This document shows positions 18,502-27,998 of a stretch of 64,000 nucleotides of DNA, piece after piece (the first letter of the stretch is position 1; each line of letters starts with the position of its first letter). The stretch spans positions 9,525 through 73,524 of the forward strand of contig JASGDC010000033.1 in NCBI GenBank assembly GCA_047608145.1. The letters run 5' to 3'. Under the pieces are notes generated by a model that did no database searches, was not told the DNA's origin, and saw nothing but the letters and a program-made list of their open reading frames with translations. The position numbers and the translations under genes are program-made. This stretch comes from JASGDC01 sp047608145. Its GTDB lineage: Bacteria; Actinomycetota; Actinomycetes; Actinomycetales; Micrococcaceae.

Positions 18502-20508
18502 ATGATTACACTAATTAATAACTGGTTGCCTAATGTCTGGATTTGGGTTGCTGGATTAGTGTTACTGTATCTTCCTGGAGTCATAGTAGGTGCTACTTTA
18601 CGTCTTGAAAAAATTTATATTGTATTCTTGGCTCCAGTTTTTTCTATCTCTTTCACATCAATTTCCACAGTTTTCGCACATGCACTAAATATCCGCTGGC
18701 ATTGGTGGACTAATTTACCATTAGCAGCGATTACTGCCTTACTTATAATAGTAATCCGTGCAGTTAAAAAATCTAGAAAAGAAAACCTAATTTTACTTAA
18801 CCAAGTAGGGCATCAAACTCCTTTAAAGCAATTAAAATATTTAACTGCATCAATAATTATAGGAGTTTCTCTCAACACTGTAAATCTGATTAGAGTAATA
18901 GGAGATCCCAAGACTCCTGTACTATCATGGGATGGTCTTTTTCATCAAAATGCGGTACGTTTTATCTTGGAAACAGGATCTGCTTCACCGTTAACAATAA
19001 GTTCTTTTCAAACCTCTGGAAAAGATAGCGGATTCTATCCTTCAGTATTCCACTCATATGTAGCACAGATTATTGACTTGACACATACTCAATTAGATGT
19101 AGCTTTTAATACTTTTACAGTAATTATGGGTGGTATATTATGGCCAATTGGCATGATATTCCTTATTTATACGCTTTTCCCTAACAAACGTCAGCTCTGG
19201 ATAGTAGCTGCAATATTAACTTCCGCTTTTCCTGTTTACCCATACTTTCTTCTAGCATGGGGTGGATTAATGCCAAATATTTTAGGGATAACTTTTATAC
19301 CGATTATTCTTACTTTTACATACGCTCTAGTAAGAAACCCAAGTAATATTTACTTTAGTAAAGTTCAGGTATTTGTACTGCTCTTATTATCTTTACTAGC
19401 TGGTTCATTTTCACACCCTAATACTCCTTTTTCTGCCTTTATACTAGCTTTGCCATTAATTGTGGAACATAGTATTAACTTAATTAAACAACCTAATAAA
19501 GTAAAAAATAAAATTGTAAATTTAGTACTAGTCCTCAGTTTTTGGATTGTTTTAATACTTGCATGGCATACGCTTTCTGTAACTTCCGTCTGGGATGCAC
19601 GCAATACTTTAGGTAAAACTTTCTCAATATGGTTCTTACAGACATTTGCACCATTAGGTGTACAGGCTGCTGCTATAGCTGTACTGATTGGCATGATTCT
19701 AGCATTATTTAAACCTAAATGGCGGTTTTTATCATTCGGGCATCTAACCGCTGGATACTTTTTTATATTAGCTATGGGTGTACATAAAGGACCTTATCGA
19801 AATGCCTTAACTGCAATTTGGTATAGCGATGCAAACCGTTTAGCTGCACTATCAGTCATACTTTCAATTCCACTATGCTGTTTACTTATCAACGAAATAG
19901 TTGCTAAATTACCTACAAATACTGGAAAATTAGTACTTGCATTTTTCACTATATCTTCCTTAATTTTTGGAGCAGAATCATCAGCTACCAATAAAGCATT
20001 CAAACAAATCCATCAGTCTACTTATCAAGTATCAAATAGTCAGCCACTCATGGATGCAAATAAACTAGCGATAATTCAAGACTTGACTAAAAACGTCCCA
20101 GAAGGCACACTTATTGCAAACAATCCCTATAATGGTGGTGGAATAGCGTATGCACTTTCAGGTAGAAAAGTATTATTTCCCATGTTCAATAGGCCATTTA
20201 TGGATGATAACGAAAGAATAATTGCAACATCGTTGAACCAAGCTGCTATAACTCCTGGAGTTTGCGATGCATTAGAACAAAAGAACGTCAAGTATGCATT
20301 AGATTTTGGCACTAAATATGACGCACAAGACCCAGCCCCTAATAATCCATCGGGACCAGACTTCACTGGCTTACAAAATCTAGATAGTTACCCTGGTATG
20401 CAACTAATTGACCAAAAAGGTGAAGCTAAACTATATAAAATTACAGCTTGTGATATTACATCATATTCTACGCAGTACCTGTATCAAACTCCCTATGCCT
20501 ATCAATAA
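18502..20508 (+). CDS. DUF6541 family polytopic membrane protein (paralog 3)
   Basis: A 668-residue membrane protein, closest in motif wording to paralog 2 at 3106-5034. The N-terminal anchor is WIWVAGLVLLYLPGVIVG. Motifs in order: WDGLFHQNA near residues 143-151, YPSVFH, GGLMPN, SHPNT, WYSDANR, NPYNGGGIAYALSGR, and C-terminal NLDSYPGMQL with GEAKLYKITAC. An extra 21-residue tail after that Cys runs into the convergent surface-protein gene, overlapping it by 48 bases. It begins 12 bases after the preceding gene. Function unknown; candidate exterior-facing GT-C enzyme by inference. Confidence 0.84.
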   Translation: MITLINNWLPNVWIWVAGLVLLYLPGVIVGATLRLEKIYIVFLAPVFSISFTSISTVFAHALNIRWHWWTNLPLAAITALLIIVIRAVKKSRKENLILLNQVGHQTPLKQLKYLTASIIIGVSLNTVNLIRVIGDPKTPVLSWDGLFHQNAVRFILETGSASPLTISSFQTSGKDSGFYPSVFHSYVAQIIDLTHTQLDVAFNTFTVIMGGILWPIGMIFLIYTLFPNKRQLWIVAAILTSAFPVYPYFLLAWGGLMPNILGITFIPIILTFTYALVRNPSNIYFSKVQVFVLLLLSLLAGSFSHPNTPFSAFILALPLIVEHSINLIKQPNKVKNKIVNLVLVLSFWIVLILAWHTLSVTSVWDARNTLGKTFSIWFLQTFAPLGVQAAAIAVLIGMILALFKPKWRFLSFGHLTAGYFFILAMGVHKGPYRNALTAIWYSDANRLAALSVILSIPLCCLLINEIVAKLPTNTGKLVLAFFTISSLIFGAESSATNKAFKQIHQSTYQVSNSQPLMDANKLAIIQDLTKNVPEGTLIANNPYNGGGIAYALSGRKVLFPMFNRPFMDDNERIIATSLNQAAITPGVCDALEQKNVKYALDFGTKYDAQDPAPNNPSGPDFTGLQNLDSYPGMQLIDQKGEAKLYKITACDITSYSTQYLYQTPYAYQ

Positions 20509-22381
20509 AAAAGCTATACCACTAAAATTTCTATACCTTTTACTACTTATCCCTGTTTTTGCTAGTTCAGGCAATGTTTGTAAAGCTTTTGATTCATCAA
20601 CTTCTTGTTTGTTATTTATCTTTTCAACTCTATTCTCTTGTTTTTTCTGAGTTAGATGATCCTCTACTTTACCAACTTCATTTTGAAATATTTCTTTTTG
20701 TAATTCACTCGAATTACCCTCTTCATAAGTTTCATGATGTTTAAATTCATGATTTAGCTTTTCTTCTGTATCTACTTTATGCACACAAAAGCTTTCTTCT
20801 GGAATCCCAAATTCTGAAGTGAATGAGTTAGTAATTTCATTTCCTGGATAATGCACCGCAACCGTATAACACCCAGCTTTATTGATTTTTTCTTGAAAAT
20901 CAGCTTTTATAGTGCCATTATCAATAGGAATTTTCTTTTCTATATATTCTTGTGCTATTTTTGGCACTTTTATACGTTGTTCTGGTAACTTCGGAAACGG
21001 TCCATAAATTTTTAAAGTAATCTTTTCTTCAGTTTTAGCAGCTTTTAACCCTGATACTTCCAAAGTATCACTATTTGTTTCACCAACTGAAATATTTTTC
21101 TCGCTTATTAAAGTCCTGACGTTTATCGACCATTTAACTAATGTAGTTTCACTAGATTCGCCAAACTTACTTTTTGGCACTTTAAAAAGATTCTTAGCAT
21201 AGTCAGGGATGGCTGTTTTAGGTAAGATTTCTGCAGTCCAAACATAATAACCAGCACCTTTTACTTCGGTGTCTTCCGTAATAAAATCTTTAAAACCATC
21301 TACTTCAGTTAAAGTTTCACCTATTTTCTTTTTTGCATCTGGATATACATCACTTAACTCTGGTTTTCGGTCAAAGGGACCCCAAAGCACTGATTTTACT
21401 TTGATCTTAACAGGCTGATTAGTAGCTAAATTACTAGGCCAAATCATATTCTTATTAGTAGGTCTTAGCTGAATCCTATCTCGTAATTTACTATTAGCTG
21501 AAATTTCTTTACTTACAGTTTGAGTAGTTAATTTAAGGTATATAGGAGCTACAGGTTTCGTGTCAAGTACTGCTTTAGCTTTTGTAGTCGATGAAGTTAA
21601 AAATAATCGTTGCACATTGGGCTTTTCTGGTTCAAACCATTTAAGGGCGCCCGGCAAATTATCTACTACCGTTTCAATCCTGCCAGCACCATAGTCAATT
21701 TTATTTATTGAAATTTCATTTTGCTTTAAACTACTCAGAAACTCTTGAGCAGATTTATCTGCAAACTTTATGCTACCAGTAGCTTGCACCTTAATCTTAA
21801 ATCCTTCAACTAATTTATCTGCATTACTTAGCGAAATATTGATTTTATTGTTCACTTTGTTTTTTGCAATATTAAGTTTATAAGGACCATGCTTTTTACT
21901 TGCTTCTTCAAAATAACCTTTAGCTAATTCTCTTATCTTAGTACTAGCTCCTACTTTATGAAACATTTCTTCTAACTTTGCACTACCCCAATGCATATTG
22001 CTAGTACTAATTGGACAGCAGCTGCTTGGTCTGCATTGTTTGTATCTCCCCACTTCCAAAGAAGATAAGAAAGCCTTTCCTTTTCTATGGAGGTTAATTC
22101 CTTGCCATTTTCCTGAATAAAAACTCCAAATCTTTCTTTTTATAACTTCCGCCATCCCAAGGTGGAGCCAAGTCTGCATCAGCACAATAAGCTGGTAAAT
22201 TATCGTTATTACGAAATACCCCAGCCCACATTTCTTTGCCATGCCCAGCACTTTTATGCCAACCATCAGTTAACGACTGGTCTGCATTACTAAATTTGGA
22301 CTTTATAAAAGCAAAAATAAAGCAAACTAAAATCATAATGCAGATATATAACAAAAAGTTTCTGATCTTTTCCAAAAGCAA
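20461..22381 (-). pseudogene. Sortase-anchored surface protein with thioester-like domain, two frameshifts
   Basis: Three frames must be joined. The first (22381 down to about 22137) has a signal anchor LLYICIMILVCFIFAFI, then SAGHGKEMWAGVF and PAYCADADLAPPWDGG, which resembles a Cys-Gln thioester adhesin domain. Adding one A to the A5 run (plus T5 at 22137-22141) enters a frame reading KERFGVFIQENGKEL and LSYLLWKWGDTNNADQAAAV. Adding one A near 21998 then joins the long frame from NMHWGSAKLEEMFHKVGAS to 20461. The C-terminus has LPELAKTG, a hydrophobic helix and a basic tail, a class E-type LAxTG sorting signal. The start is probably the TTG at 22375, six bases after AAAGGG. Intact, it would be a roughly 630-residue wall-anchored adhesin. 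No sortase gene is in the window. Confidence 0.75.
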
Positions 22382-22510
22382 CCCTTTCGATAAATTAGGG
22401 TTCTAGCTTCACATACTTCTGTATATGTTCTACTATTCAATATCCAAAAAGTGAATAAAATAGATTTAAACTCTTGTGGAGGAACACTAGTTAAGAGCTA
22501 CAATAAAACC

Positions 22511-22936
22511 ATGGAAAAATATCAAAATCCGACTGAAATCGAAGCATTATTAACTAACAAAGGCGCTACTTGGGCCGTTGTTGGTCTTTCAAAAAATAGA
22601 GAACGTCCTGCATACCATGTAACTAGGACTATAAAAGATGAATTGGGAATGAATATTATCCCAATAAATCCTAGAGGTGAATCAGCATATGGTATAGAAG
22701 GCTACAAAACAATTAAAGATATTAAAGAGCCTATCGATGTCGTTGACTGTTTCGTAAACTCAGAAAATGTCGGTGAAATTGTAGATCAAGCAATTGAAAT
22801 TAAAGCTAAAGCAGTTTGGTTACAGTTAGGTGTTATCAACGAAGTCGCTGCTAAACGTGCACAAAAAGCTGGACTAATAGTAGTTGTGGATACCTGCCCA
22901 GTAATTCAGGGACGTAAATTGGGACTATTTTCGTAA
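22511..22936 (+). CDS. CoA-binding domain protein, YccU family
   Basis: About 141 residues from the ATG at 22511, which aligns with the family start (YQNPTEIEALL). The Rossmann CoA-binding site is WAVVGLSKNRERPAYHV, followed by IPINPRG, GYKTIKDI, VDCFVNSENV and VWLQLGVINEVAA, then a conserved VVDTCPVIQ with the Cys seen across the family. An in-frame GTG at 22451 would add 20 poorly conserved residues; a GGAGGA near 22474 fits neither start well. The family binds CoA; its cellular role is unclear. It is convergent with purA and shares a terminator. Confidence 0.85.
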   Translation: MEKYQNPTEIEALLTNKGATWAVVGLSKNRERPAYHVTRTIKDELGMNIIPINPRGESAYGIEGYKTIKDIKEPIDVVDCFVNSENVGEIVDQAIEIKAKAVWLQLGVINEVAAKRAQKAGLIVVVDTCPVIQGRKLGLFS

Positions 22937-22984
22937 AACTATTGTGATTAATGATTTTAGATTAAATAGTTAATCACAATAGTT
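22937..22984. terminator. Perfect 15-bp bidirectional terminator overlapping the end of purA
   Basis: AACTATTGTGATTAA (22937-22951) is the exact inverted repeat of TTAATCACAATAGTT (22970-22984). The right arm lies inside the last codons of purA, so coding and hairpin sequence are shared. T-rich bases follow on both strands (TTTGTT on plus, TTTTA on minus). Confidence 0.8.
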
Positions 22985-24240
22985 TGTTCACGATCAGGAC
23001 CAACACCAATAGCCGAGAAACGGCAGCCGCTCATTGATTCAAGTGCCTTAACATATTTCTTAGCATTATTTGGTAAATCGTCTATAGTTTTTGCTTTTGA
23101 AATATCTTCAGTCCAGCCATCAAAATACTCAAAAATTGGTTTTGCATGGTGGAAGTCAGATTGAGATACTGGAATTTCATCAAAGCGTTTTCCATCGACA
23201 TCATAAGCTACACATACTGGGATTTTCTCAATACCAGTAAGTACATCAAGCTTTGTCAAGAAATAGTCTGTAAAACCATTAACACGACTTGCATAACGAG
23301 CAAGTACAGCATCATACCAGCCACAACGACGTGGACGCCCGGTGTTTACGCCAAATTCTCCACCAGTCTTTTGTAAAAATTCTCCCATTTCATCAAATAA
23401 TTCTGTAGGGAAAGGTCCTGCACCAACACGAGTCGTATAAGCTTTAATAATACCTATTACGCGATCAATGCGAGTAGGCCCTATACCACTGCCCGTACAA
23501 GCTCCGCCAGAAGTTGGATTGGAAGAAGTTACAAACGGGTAGGTACCATGATCTACATCCAAGAAAGTAGCCTGCCCACCCTCTAGAAGTACTAACTTTT
23601 CATCATCAAGCGCATCATTTAACTCTAATTCAGCATCTACTACCATAGGTTTAATACGATCAGCATAAGATAAGAAATAATCTACAATCTCATCAACCGA
23701 AATAGCCCTGCGATTATAAACTTTAACTAGTAGTTCATTTTTCTGAGCTAATGAGCCTTCGACCTTTTGCCGTAAAATTGATTCATCAAATAAATCTTGT
23801 ACACGGATACCCAAACGAGCTACTTTGTCCATGTATGATGGTCCAATACCACGACCAGTAGTACCGATAGCACGCTTACCCAAGAAACGCTCAGTAACTT
23901 TATCAATAATCTGGTGGTATGGTGCAATCAAGTGCGCATTTGCTGAAATCTTGAGCTTAGAAGTATCTGCACCACGAGCATTCAAACCATCTAATTCTTC
24001 AAATAATGCTTCTGGATTCACTACTACCCCGTTACCAATAATTGGCGTAGAGTTTTCATTAAGAATTCCAGCTGGTAGTAACTTAAGCTCATACTTTTCA
24101 CCACCGACTTTTACAGTATGTCCAGCATTGTTACCACCATTAAACTTAACTACATAGTCAACCTTGCCGCCTAGCAAATCAGTTGCTTTACCTTTACCTT
24201 CGTCACCCCATTGTGCTCCAACAATAACTATAGTTGGCAT
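22957..24240 (-). CDS. purA: Adenylosuccinate synthetase
   Basis: About 427 residues from the ATG at 24240, which follows AAGGAAAAAC and gives the standard start [20 protein letters not shown]. Other motifs: [46 protein letters not shown] (seen as separate blocks [12 protein letters not shown] and [10 protein letters not shown]), and [11 protein letters not shown]. It condenses IMP and aspartate with GTP to adenylosuccinate in purine synthesis. An in-frame upstream ATG at 24282 adds 14 residues with no homology. Full length and intact. Confidence 0.97.
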   Translation of the reverse strand: MPTIVIVGAQWGDEGKGKATDLLGGKVDYVVKFNGGNNAGHTVKVGGEKYELKLLPAGILNENSTPIIGNGVVVNPEALFEELDGLNARGADTSKLKISANAHLIAPYHQIIDKVTERFLGKRAIGTTGRGIGPSYMDKVARLGIRVQDLFDESILRQKVEGSLAQKNELLVKVYNRRAISVDEIVDYFLSYADRIKPMVVDAELELNDALDDEKLVLLEGGQATFLDVDHGTYPFVTSSNPTSGGACTGSGIGPTRIDRVIGIIKAYTTRVGAGPFPTELFDEMGEFLQKTGGEFGVNTGRPRRCGWYDAVLARYASRVNGFTDYFLTKLDVLTGIEKIPVCVAYDVDGKRFDEIPVSQSDFHHAKPIFEYFDGWTEDISKAKTIDDLPNNAKKYVKALESMSGCRFSAIGVGPDREQTIVINYLI

Positions 24241-24340
24241 GTTTTTCCTTATCGTTTTATTGCAAAATAAAATAAACTCCACAAGTTGTAAGCGGAGTTC
24301 TTACAGCTTATTTTACTAATTTTTTAATTTGATTTCAAAG

Positions 24341-26503
24341 TTACTGCGGCACATATCCTAAATCCTGTTGTGCAGCATTATTCTGTTCAATAGCAGTAGG
24401 ATCGCAATCATTAATAGAATATAACTTTGCAGGACCTTGTTGTGCTACAAGCGTAACTGCATCAGAATTATCTAGATTTTCTAAACCTGGCATAGGGGCA
24501 TATCTATACTTATTGAAAGCAGTGCCCGCTAAAGGTCTTCCATTAAGATTAATTGCATACTTAACACCTATATCTTTTACTGCCTGACAAGTTTGAGCAT
24601 CCGTCATCATATTATTCAAATTATTAAGAATAAGCGATTCTTCCTGAGTTGGCTTCTCTTTTTCTTGTCCGTATTGTATTAAATCTACATTTGCGACTGC
24701 ATAGCTCAAAGCAGCTGCGTTATTATCATTTGCGACTAATGTTCCTGGTGGGACGATACTTGCCATTTGTTTCATGAGATTTAAGCCATCCCAAGTAATA
24801 TATGCAGGATTATCTTTAGGATTCATACTATAAGCACTCAGCGAAGTTTTTGCCACATACTTATCTAAAACACCACCTTGGTGTCCATAGGTCCACCCTA
24901 ATAACACTATTAACAGTACTTTAAGTACAAGTGCAATTGCAGCTAGAATTTTCTTTCTTAGCAAACCTATCCAAAGAATAATTTTCCATATCAAAGTTAG
25001 TATGGAAGTAACGCCAATAGTAGCTATTACTGAAGCAAAAATTGGATAATACACGATTATTCGTTGTGCTCTACCATACCAAAGTCCTGTGAAGATAAAA
25101 CGTATTGTTTCGTTTTGGGATCCATTAGATATAACATACAAAATTCCTGTTATGACGTATGATGTCAAAACCCAGTAGTACTGCTTATTCTTTTCATATC
25201 CTAACAACAATAAAATACCAATAAACACAAAAATACTAATAGAAGTTGGATAAATTCCTTTAGTCACATTTCCTTGTAAGTACTCAATAATTGATTGGCC
25301 AATGGTACCTTCACCAATTGACCTATACTGCATAGATAATTTGTTCCACATTACTATATAGACCAAGATAAATATTAAAAACATAATAAAGTAATTAATG
25401 CGTTTACGATTCAAGTAAACACCCTTCATAGGGCCTTTTCTCGCTCTATCTATATAATTAATAACTGATCTAATAAAGTGCTGCAAGCCGATTGTAATTA
25501 TAAAAAGCAAACTAGCCATGAAACTAGTTGGGTGTAAGAAACCTATTCCAGCAAGTGTTAGCAATAATCCAAGTAAGGCCTGTGGCCCAGATATTACTCT
25601 ATGAGCATTTTCTTTGAATACGCCTAATGCAAAACCTAAAGCAATTGGGATAAATGCGGCCGAGGAATTATTTGGATAGAAACCGCCGTATACTAGCGCT
25701 AAATAAGGAAAAGCTGGTAGCGCACATGAAAAAATTACAGTTAATGCAACTTTTAAACTAGAGTTACCAAAAACTTGCCTAGCAAAAAATAACATACTGA
25801 TTGGCCAAGTTAGAATATATATAACACTAATAAGAGAATTTATGCCTAAAATCAAAAACTTAAAATCACTGCCAAATACTGAAGATACTAAGTATACAGT
25901 CCCATGCCATGCAGAAGGATAATAAGTGTTTTGTAAAGAAGGAATGAAGTCGCTTAAATGGAATGGTGAAGCATTGTGGCTGTCATAAATCCATCTGATT
26001 GCACTTAAATGATAGCGAACATCAACTGTTTGTATAATATTTTCAGGATGACCTATAATCCTTAGCGAAGTTATGAATGATAGAGTAATAGCAATTAAAA
26101 GACTTAAAGTAACTATATTAAATATAGCTTTATAATTAAACTTTCTTTTTTTAATTTTGGTAGCCGGTCTTATATGCTTAGGTTTAGCCTTACGCTTATC
26201 AAAATTAAGCTTTTCTCTAATTTTCGGTATCTTAAATAAAAATCTCTTCAATATATATATTAAAAATGTATATAACACTGAAGCTATTATGAATGTAATT
26301 AAATAATAAGGGATTTTTAGTATTCCAAATAAAACCGTAGTAAATCCGACTTCTGCAAATGTTACAACTGGAGCTATGGTTACAAGAGTCAGCTTCCTGA
26401 ATCCTAATACTGCAGAAAAAACTAATCCTGGAATATAGAGAATCATTATAGTCACTAAAACAATGGGTATAGCTTCTTGCCACATCGCTATCGGACTTAA
26501 CAT
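24341..26503 (-). CDS. DUF6541 family polytopic membrane protein (paralog 4, most diverged)
   Basis: A 720-residue membrane protein, the longest of the four. Between helices near residues 90-125 it has a very basic loop with many Lys and Arg, likely cytoplasmic by the positive-inside rule. The DUF6541 motifs are present but altered: VDVRYH near residue 160 replaces WDxxxH, YPSAWH, GGFYPN, LHPTS, LWYGRAQR, and the tail NLDNSDAVTL with GPAKLYSINDC. The ATG at 26503 has GGAAGAG upstream. It follows purA's promoter region and is transcribed in the same direction. Confidence 0.8.
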   Translation of the reverse strand: MLSPIAMWQEAIPIVLVTIMILYIPGLVFSAVLGFRKLTLVTIAPVVTFAEVGFTTVLFGILKIPYYLITFIIASVLYTFLIYILKRFLFKIPKIREKLNFDKRKAKPKHIRPATKIKKRKFNYKAIFNIVTLSLLIAITLSFITSLRIIGHPENIIQTVDVRYHLSAIRWIYDSHNASPFHLSDFIPSLQNTYYPSAWHGTVYLVSSVFGSDFKFLILGINSLISVIYILTWPISMLFFARQVFGNSSLKVALTVIFSCALPAFPYLALVYGGFYPNNSSAAFIPIALGFALGVFKENAHRVISGPQALLGLLLTLAGIGFLHPTSFMASLLFIITIGLQHFIRSVINYIDRARKGPMKGVYLNRKRINYFIMFLIFILVYIVMWNKLSMQYRSIGEGTIGQSIIEYLQGNVTKGIYPTSISIFVFIGILLLLGYEKNKQYYWVLTSYVITGILYVISNGSQNETIRFIFTGLWYGRAQRIIVYYPIFASVIATIGVTSILTLIWKIILWIGLLRKKILAAIALVLKVLLIVLLGWTYGHQGGVLDKYVAKTSLSAYSMNPKDNPAYITWDGLNLMKQMASIVPPGTLVANDNNAAALSYAVANVDLIQYGQEKEKPTQEESLILNNLNNMMTDAQTCQAVKDIGVKYAINLNGRPLAGTAFNKYRYAPMPGLENLDNSDAVTLVAQQGPAKLYSINDCDPTAIEQNNAAQQDLGYVPQ

Positions 26504-26620
26504 AAAGACTCTTCCTTAAAAATACCCTGCGTAATTCATTAAATACTCTGTTTTATTATATTACACTTTTTGAAGTACTACCTTAAGATTTTTATAGAAT
26601 AATCGTTAATTTAAACACTT

Positions 26621-26840
26621 ACCTGTATCACAGTTGCAATATTTACCGCAGAGGCTGTCTTCGTCAGTCTTTATTTAACAAGAAAATCACAAAGAAACGA
26701 AGTTAAAGCTCAGCATAAGCAACGAACTTCCGATGTTGCAACTAAAAACAATTGAGCAATTAGCAGAACTACGTGCTGTCATAATAACTTACTGGAGTGA
26801 TGAGAAGACAGAAAAATTCTTTTTAAAAAAGCAAGCATAA
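26621..26840 (+). pseudogene. Relic of a small membrane protein (decayed)
   Basis: In the 387-base gap between fba and the DUF6541 gene there is residual coding sequence. From 26624 one frame reads VAIFTAEAVFVSLYLTRKSQ then a charged helix ending at a TGA at about 26753. Another frame carries on as LQLKTIEQLAELRAVIITYW and ends FFLKKQA at 26840. One frame change would join a membrane helix to a coiled C-terminus. No start codon remains in the first frame. Original identity unknown. Confidence 0.3.
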
Positions 26841-26876
26841 ATTAAGACTCCAGTTTTTATCCTGAAGTCTTAATTT
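26839..26876 (-). terminator. Hairpin terminator of fba
   Basis: AAATTAAGACT pairs with AGTCTTAATTT around a 16-base loop. It lies just after the fba stop codon on the minus strand. Its T tract is short (three), so termination may be partial. Confidence 0.6.
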
Positions 26877-26890
26877 GAATTGAAAATCTA

Positions 26891-27913
26891 CTACTTAGTT
26901 GATCTACCTGCAGAACCTAGAGATTCACAAGCTTCCACGATACGAGCAGCCATGCTAGCTTCAGCAGCAGCACCCCATACGCGTGGATCGTAAGTCTTCT
27001 TATTTCCTACTTCCCCATCAACTTTAAGTACACCGTCATAGTTCTTCAACATGTGATCTACTACTGGGCGAGTGTAAGCATACTGAGTGTCAGTATCGAT
27101 ATTCATCTTAATAACACCATATTTAACTGCATCAGCAATCTCTTGCTCAGTAGATCCAGAACCGCCGTGGAATACTAAATCAAATGGACGTTCTTTGCCA
27201 ACCTTCTTGCCAACTGCTTCCTGAATTTCTTTAAGAACTTCTGGACGAAGCTTTACGTTACCTGGCTTATATACACCATGTACGTTACCGAAAGTTAGTG
27301 CAGTGATATAACGACCATTTTCACCTGAACCAAGTGCTTTAACAGTTGCTAGACCATCGTCGACAGTAGAGTAAAGATCATCGTTAATTTCGTGAGCTAC
27401 ACCATCTTCTTCACCACCAACGACACCAACTTCAATTTCAAGAATCTGGTGTGCTTTAGCAGTACGCTCTAGTAACTCTTCAGCAATCTTCAAATTCTCT
27501 TTTAGTGGCACAGCAGAACCGTCCCACATGTGTGAGTTAAATATTGGGTCGTTACCTTTAGCTACTTCCTTTTCAGAAAGTTCAAGTAGTGGTAATACAA
27601 AGTTATCTAGTTGATCTTTTGGACAGTGGTCAGTATGCAAAGCAACGTTTACACCGTACTGCTTAGCAACTTCGCGTGCATAAGTAGCGAAACCAAGGGC
27701 ACCTGTCGGCATATCCTTTTTCTTTGGACCAGCCCAATATGCAGCACCGCCAGTTGTCACCTGCACGATACCATCTGAACCAGCTTCAGCAAAGCCTTCT
27801 AGAGCTGCGTTTAAAGTTTGAGAAGAAGTTACGTTAACTGCAGGGTACGCGAAACCTTTGTTTTTCGCGTTATCAATCATTTCAGCGTATACTTCTGGAG
27901 TTGCTATTGGCAT
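26891..27913 (-). CDS. fba: Class II fructose-bisphosphate aldolase
   Basis: A 340-residue zinc aldolase, full length. Zinc and catalytic residues are in NVALHTDHC near residues 94-102, EVGVVGGEEDG, FGNVHGVYKPGNV, and LVFHGGSGS followed by INIDTD-like MNIDTDTQYA. It splits fructose 1,6-bisphosphate into dihydroxyacetone phosphate and glyceraldehyde 3-phosphate in glycolysis and runs in reverse for gluconeogenesis. AAGGTGGCTTT upstream of the ATG is a good ribosome site. The fba/methyltransferase order is shared with corynebacteria. Confidence 0.97.
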   Translation of the reverse strand: MPIATPEVYAEMIDNAKNKGFAYPAVNVTSSQTLNAALEGFAEAGSDGIVQVTTGGAAYWAGPKKKDMPTGALGFATYAREVAKQYGVNVALHTDHCPKDQLDNFVLPLLELSEKEVAKGNDPIFNSHMWDGSAVPLKENLKIAEELLERTAKAHQILEIEVGVVGGEEDGVAHEINDDLYSTVDDGLATVKALGSGENGRYITALTFGNVHGVYKPGNVKLRPEVLKEIQEAVGKKVGKERPFDLVFHGGSGSTEQEIADAVKYGVIKMNIDTDTQYAYTRPVVDHMLKNYDGVLKVDGEVGNKKTYDPRVWGAAAEASMAARIVEACESLGSAGRSTK

Positions 27914-27998
27914 ATAAAGCCACCTTTCTTGAAGGTTATAATCAGATACATTCCTATTATAAAACTTATTGAGCTAGATAACGGTTAGACAAGCGTAG

